Source: Actinomycetota bacterium
GTDB taxonomy: Bacteria > Actinomycetota > Thermoleophilia > Solirubrobacterales > Solirubrobacteraceae
Assembly (NCBI GenBank): GCA_009699615.1
Contig: WLNV01000002.1
Span: forward strand, 1-24,714
Length of the DNA: 24,714 bases
Reading direction: 5' to 3'
The position numbers were made by a program, and so were the translations under genes. Below are positions 21,843 to 24,714 of this stretch, one piece after another (the first letter of the stretch is position 1; the number at the start of each line of letters is the position of its first letter). The notes below the pieces were generated by a model that was not told where the DNA came from, ran no database searches, and saw nothing but the letters and a program-made list of their open reading frames with translations.

Positions 21843-24005
21843 TTGAGCAGTGAACCCTCGGCCGACAAGGTCGAAAAGCAGTCGGGGCCTGCAAAGTGGC
21901 CCGCTTGGTGGATGCTTGGCCTCCAGCTCGCCGCGCTCTGGTGCCTTGGTCTTGTAAGGCCGCTCTTTGACGTTCTCGACGGCGACGTCTCATTCTTCGT
22001 CGCCCGCGGCAACACCTCCGGCGACATCCTGATCTTTGCGATTGGCATCACCTTCATCCCGCCTCTCGTCCTGACGCTGATTGAACTGGTCGTCCGCGCC
22101 TTCTCGAAGCCCGCGTCGCGGGTCGTTCACCTGGTCTTCGTCGGCCTGCTGGCAGCGATCGTTGCGCTGCAGTTCGTCAAGGGTCCCTTCTCAACGACGT
22201 TCGTCGCATTCGCGCTATCGCTGGCTATCGGCGCTCTGATTGCCTGGGCCTTCTGGACGAAGGCGGGGATGCGCACATTCCTCTCCGTGATCACGCCGGC
22301 GCCGTTCATCTTCCTCGCGCTCTTCATCTTCGCCTCGCCACTCTCCGACCTGATAATCCCAAGCGCCCAGGGCACCAGCATCAGCGGGCTGGGCGGCAGC
22401 CAAACGCCGGTCGTGATTGTGATCTACGACGAAATGCCGGCCGCTGCGCTGATGAACAAGAACACCTCGATTGACGCAGAACGCTTCCCCAACTTCGCCA
22501 AACTCTCGGAAACATCGACTTGGTACAAGAACAGCATGACCGTCAGTGACGGCACTTGGTCTGCCGTTCCAGCCGTCCTGACCGGAATCCGCCCCACCCC
22601 CGTCAGCCAGCAACTGACCTCCTACCCGCAGAGCGTCTACACGATGCTGGCCGCCAGCCATCGCGTCAAATCGATTGAGGCGCTGACCCCGGTCTGCCCG
22701 CCGTCGATCTGCCGTCCGAAGCCGCGCGACCCGACCGGAAAGCGGCTGAACTCGCTCCTTAACGACCTGACCGTTGTGGCTGGCCGCGTTGTGCTGCCGC
22801 AGCAGCTCGCCGACAAGCTCCCTGCAATCGGTTCGACAGACGGCGACTTCGCCGATGTCGCGGCATCGGGGCCGAAGGTTTCGACGCTGCACAAGGAAGA
22901 TCCAAAGGCTCGTTTCGTTGCCAGCCCGCCGATTCGTGAACTGGCTGGCGCCGCCTTCGTCAACGACAACCTACGTCAGATTGCCAAGCTCCAGAACGGG
23001 ATCAGCGGCAAGGGACGGCCTCCTCTTTACGTGATGCATGTGCTGATGCCGCACGTGCCGTGGCGCTTCGGACCGACCGGCGATCAGTACCTGACCGACG
23101 GCGGCGATGCGGCCGGGCTCGCCGACCGCGATGGCGGCGTCTGGACGAAGAACAAGTACATGGTCGACGTTGGTCTGCAGCGTTTCCTGATTCAAGCCGA
23201 GTACAGCGACCGCGTGCTCGGTTCCGTCATCACGCGCATGAAGCAGGCTGGAATTTGGGACCGGGCGCTCTTCATCATGACCGCCGATCACGGCGTCAGC
23301 TTCCGCCCCGGCGGTTCGCGCAGGCCCGTCACTGACGAGAACATGCCCGAGATTGCCAACACGCCGCTGTTCGTCAAGCTGCCAGGCCAGAAGGCCGGCA
23401 AGGTTGACCTGAAACTGACCCGTTCGTTGGACATCGTTCCGACAATCGCCCAAGTAACAAAGACCGGCGAAGGGCTGAAGTTCGATGGCGTTCCGCTTAG
23501 CGAGGAACCAACAAGCACCGACGTTTACGTGCGCAACGGTCGCCAGGAGAAGTTCATTCACGCTGATTTCGCCGATGTGATTCGCCGACGCGACCAGTTG
23601 GCACGTGAGTGGGCGGCGCTCTTCCCGCCAGGCCGCGACGGGCTCTACCGGCTCGGTCCGAATCAGGAGCTGATCGGCAAGCAGGTCGCCTCGCTGCCGC
23701 AGACGACAACGACGGCCAGCGCCCAGCTTGACAACAGCGAGCTCTATTCGCGGCTCCAGCCGGGCCTTGGCGTCAAGCAGATCTACCTGACCGGCTCAAT
23801 CTCTGGGGCCAACGCCGGCCTCCCGCTGGCCGCTGCGGTCAATGGCACGATCGCCGCCGTTGGGCAGAGCGTCTCAACCCCGCGCGGGATCCGTGTGACG
23901 ATCATCCTTCCGCCGCAAAGCCTCAGCGGCAAGAGCGCGCGGGTCGAACTGTTCTCGGTCTCTGGCGGCCAGACGCTAGCCCCGCTTGGTAGCGCCGGGG
24001 GCTGA
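21843..24005 (+). CDS. Membrane-anchored sulfatase/phosphoglycerol-transferase-like protein, copy 1
   Basis: 720 residues. Four hydrophobic spans lie in the first 165 or so residues, then an extracellular alkaline-phosphatase-superfamily domain. VIVIYDEMP supplies D196/E197 as the first metal ligand. T238 in SDGTWSAVPAVLTG sits where LTA synthase has its catalytic Thr and sulfatases a Cys/Ser. HVLMPHVPW and TADHGVSF (D482, H483) complete the metal site. The Thr favours a phosphoglycerol or phosphoethanolamine transferase over a sulfatase. The TTG at 21843 gives an N-terminus of 18 residues before WPAWW, nearly the same as the 19 in the tandem copy; an ATG at 21807 would overlap the upstream gene by 35 nt. 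It probably modifies an envelope polymer. Confidence 0.82.
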   Translation: MSSEPSADKVEKQSGPAKWPAWWMLGLQLAALWCLGLVRPLFDVLDGDVSFFVARGNTSGDILIFAIGITFIPPLVLTLIELVVRAFSKPASRVVHLVFVGLLAAIVALQFVKGPFSTTFVAFALSLAIGALIAWAFWTKAGMRTFLSVITPAPFIFLALFIFASPLSDLIIPSAQGTSISGLGGSQTPVVIVIYDEMPAAALMNKNTSIDAERFPNFAKLSETSTWYKNSMTVSDGTWSAVPAVLTGIRPTPVSQQLTSYPQSVYTMLAASHRVKSIEALTPVCPPSICRPKPRDPTGKRLNSLLNDLTVVAGRVVLPQQLADKLPAIGSTDGDFADVAASGPKVSTLHKEDPKARFVASPPIRELAGAAFVNDNLRQIAKLQNGISGKGRPPLYVMHVLMPHVPWRFGPTGDQYLTDGGDAAGLADRDGGVWTKNKYMVDVGLQRFLIQAEYSDRVLGSVITRMKQAGIWDRALFIMTADHGVSFRPGGSRRPVTDENMPEIANTPLFVKLPGQKAGKVDLKLTRSLDIVPTIAQVTKTGEGLKFDGVPLSEEPTSTDVYVRNGRQEKFIHADFADVIRRRDQLAREWAALFPPGRDGLYRLGPNQELIGKQVASLPQTTTTASAQLDNSELYSRLQPGLGVKQIYLTGSISGANAGLPLAAAVNGTIAAVGQSVSTPRGIRVTIILPPQSLSGKSARVELFSVSGGQTLAPLGSAGG

Positions 24006-24015
24006 CCAAAGCACG

Positions 24016-24714
24016 ATGACCGAGGCCGTAAGCCCACCTGAGGCGGCAAAACCAGCGAGCACCGAGGCCGCTTGGCCAGCTTGGTGGGTTCTCGGCCTCC
24101 AGCTCGCGGCCCTCTGGGTGCTTGGCTTGGTGCGGCCGCTCTTCGACGTCCTCGGCACCGACAACGCCTTCTTCGTTGCGCGCGGGAACACACCGGGTGA
24201 CATTCTGATCTTCGCGATCGGCGTCACCTTCATCCCACCGTTGGTACTGACCTTGATCGAGCTGATCGTGCGCGCCGCATCAGTCAAGGCCGCTCGCCTC
24301 GTTCACCTACTCTTCGTTGCGCTGCTGACGGCATTAATCGCGCTCCAGTTCGTCAAAGGTTCGTTCGCTGGCAGCACACTCACGTTGATCGTCGCGCTTG
24401 CAATCGGGGCACTGGTGGCGCTCGCTTTCTGGAAGACGGCCGCAGTACGCAGCTTCATGACGGTGATTACGCCCGCCTCGTTCATCTTCCTCGCGCTGTT
24501 CATCTTCGCCTCTCCCGTATCTGACGTGATCATGCCGAGCAGCGAAGGCTCCGGCGTTTCCGGCGCGAGCGGTAAGTCGGGCAATTCGACCCCAGTCGTA
24601 CTGGTGATCTACGACGAATTCCCGGTCGCGATGATGATGGACAAGGCGACCAACATCAACGCCGACCGCTTCCCGGCTTTCGCCGATCTTGGCAAGACGG
24701 CAACTTGGTACAAG
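24016..24714 (+). CDS. Membrane-anchored sulfatase/phosphoglycerol-transferase-like protein, copy 2 (partial)
   Basis: 233 residues are visible; the gene runs off the right edge. It is a clear paralogue of the preceding protein throughout: WPAWWVLGLQLAALW, LVRPLFDVLG, FVARGNTPGDILIFAIG, the four hydrophobic spans, PASFIFLALFIFASPVSD, then VVLVIYDEFPV with the first metal-binding Asp/Glu and TATWYK. The catalytic Thr and the DH motif lie beyond the edge. The ATG is 10 nt after the stop of copy 1, so they form one operon. The linker between membrane and catalytic parts differs most (SSEGSGVSGASGKSGNST). A tandem duplication followed by divergence is the simplest history. Confidence 0.85.
   Translation, partial: MTEAVSPPEAAKPASTEAAWPAWWVLGLQLAALWVLGLVRPLFDVLGTDNAFFVARGNTPGDILIFAIGVTFIPPLVLTLIELIVRAASVKAARLVHLLFVALLTALIALQFVKGSFAGSTLTLIVALAIGALVALAFWKTAAVRSFMTVITPASFIFLALFIFASPVSDVIMPSSEGSGVSGASGKSGNSTPVVLVIYDEFPVAMMMDKATNINADRFPAFADLGKTATWYK

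Noticed and set aside
1..24714. tRNA, rRNA, CRISPR arrays, riboswitches and intrinsic terminators
   Set aside because: I found no cloverleaf, repeat-spacer array or GC stem followed by a T-run that I could support by eye. A covariance-model scan would be decisive.

Overview
The window is GC-rich chromosomal DNA that reads like a high-GC Gram-positive actinobacterium, most likely of the class Thermoleophilia (Solirubrobacterales or Gaiellales). The evidence is a fused FO synthase (FbiC, both radical SAM halves in one chain), a full coenzyme F420 gene set with a free-standing CofE, crotonyl-CoA carboxylase/reductase with an ethylmalonyl-CoA mutase, an actinobacterial-style ClpS, and many start codons lying 6-10 nt after a TAnnnT -10 box, the arrangement of leaderless transcripts. 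The class assignment is inference. I saw no tRNA, rRNA, CRISPR array, transposase or convincing intrinsic terminator.

Layout. 1-1753: a translationally coupled redox operon (the end of a haem-type ferric-reductase-like membrane protein, an FAD reductase, and a CxxHxxC ferredoxin). 1808-2968: a small membrane protein and a crotonase. 2965-5510 (minus): a SulP anion transporter and an SDR dehydrogenase. A 12-codon remnant of a second SDR gene lies at the far end of the transporter, so the transporter appears to have been inserted. 5536-8523 (plus): an F420 operon, fno-cofD-cofC-cofE. 8520-13992 (minus): mntR-mntH, two small unknown genes, fbiC and greA, all in one direction. 14077-15793 (plus): ygfZ, a small acidic protein and a lipoprotein. 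15779-16420 (minus): a TMEM175-like channel. 16500-18148 (plus): ccr and an ABM-like partner. 18161-19307 (minus): a metallo-beta-lactamase-fold hydrolase and clpS. 19332-21478 (plus): ecm and a 53-residue membrane protein. 21620-24714 (plus): a small YLDAGSGS membrane protein followed by two tandem membrane-anchored phosphoglycerol-transferase/sulfatase-like proteins, the second cut by the window end.

How the genes work together. The two F420 blocks (5536-8523 and 8999-11224) meet tail to tail around greA. Together they cover FO synthesis, the lactate/PEP-guanylyl step, transfer to FO, polyglutamylation and F420/NADP hydride exchange. Ccr and Ecm are the two signature steps of the ethylmalonyl-CoA pathway for acetyl-CoA assimilation. 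MntR-MntH is a self-contained manganese uptake module with a candidate operator over its own promoter. The last block looks like cell-envelope polymer modification.

Most notable: (i) the SDR remnant beside the transporter; (ii) two divergent gene pairs whose opposed -10 boxes share the same TA dinucleotide in identical geometry; (iii) a nested palindrome upstream of the envelope cluster; (iv) the uncharacterised small partners of fbiC, ccr and ecm.
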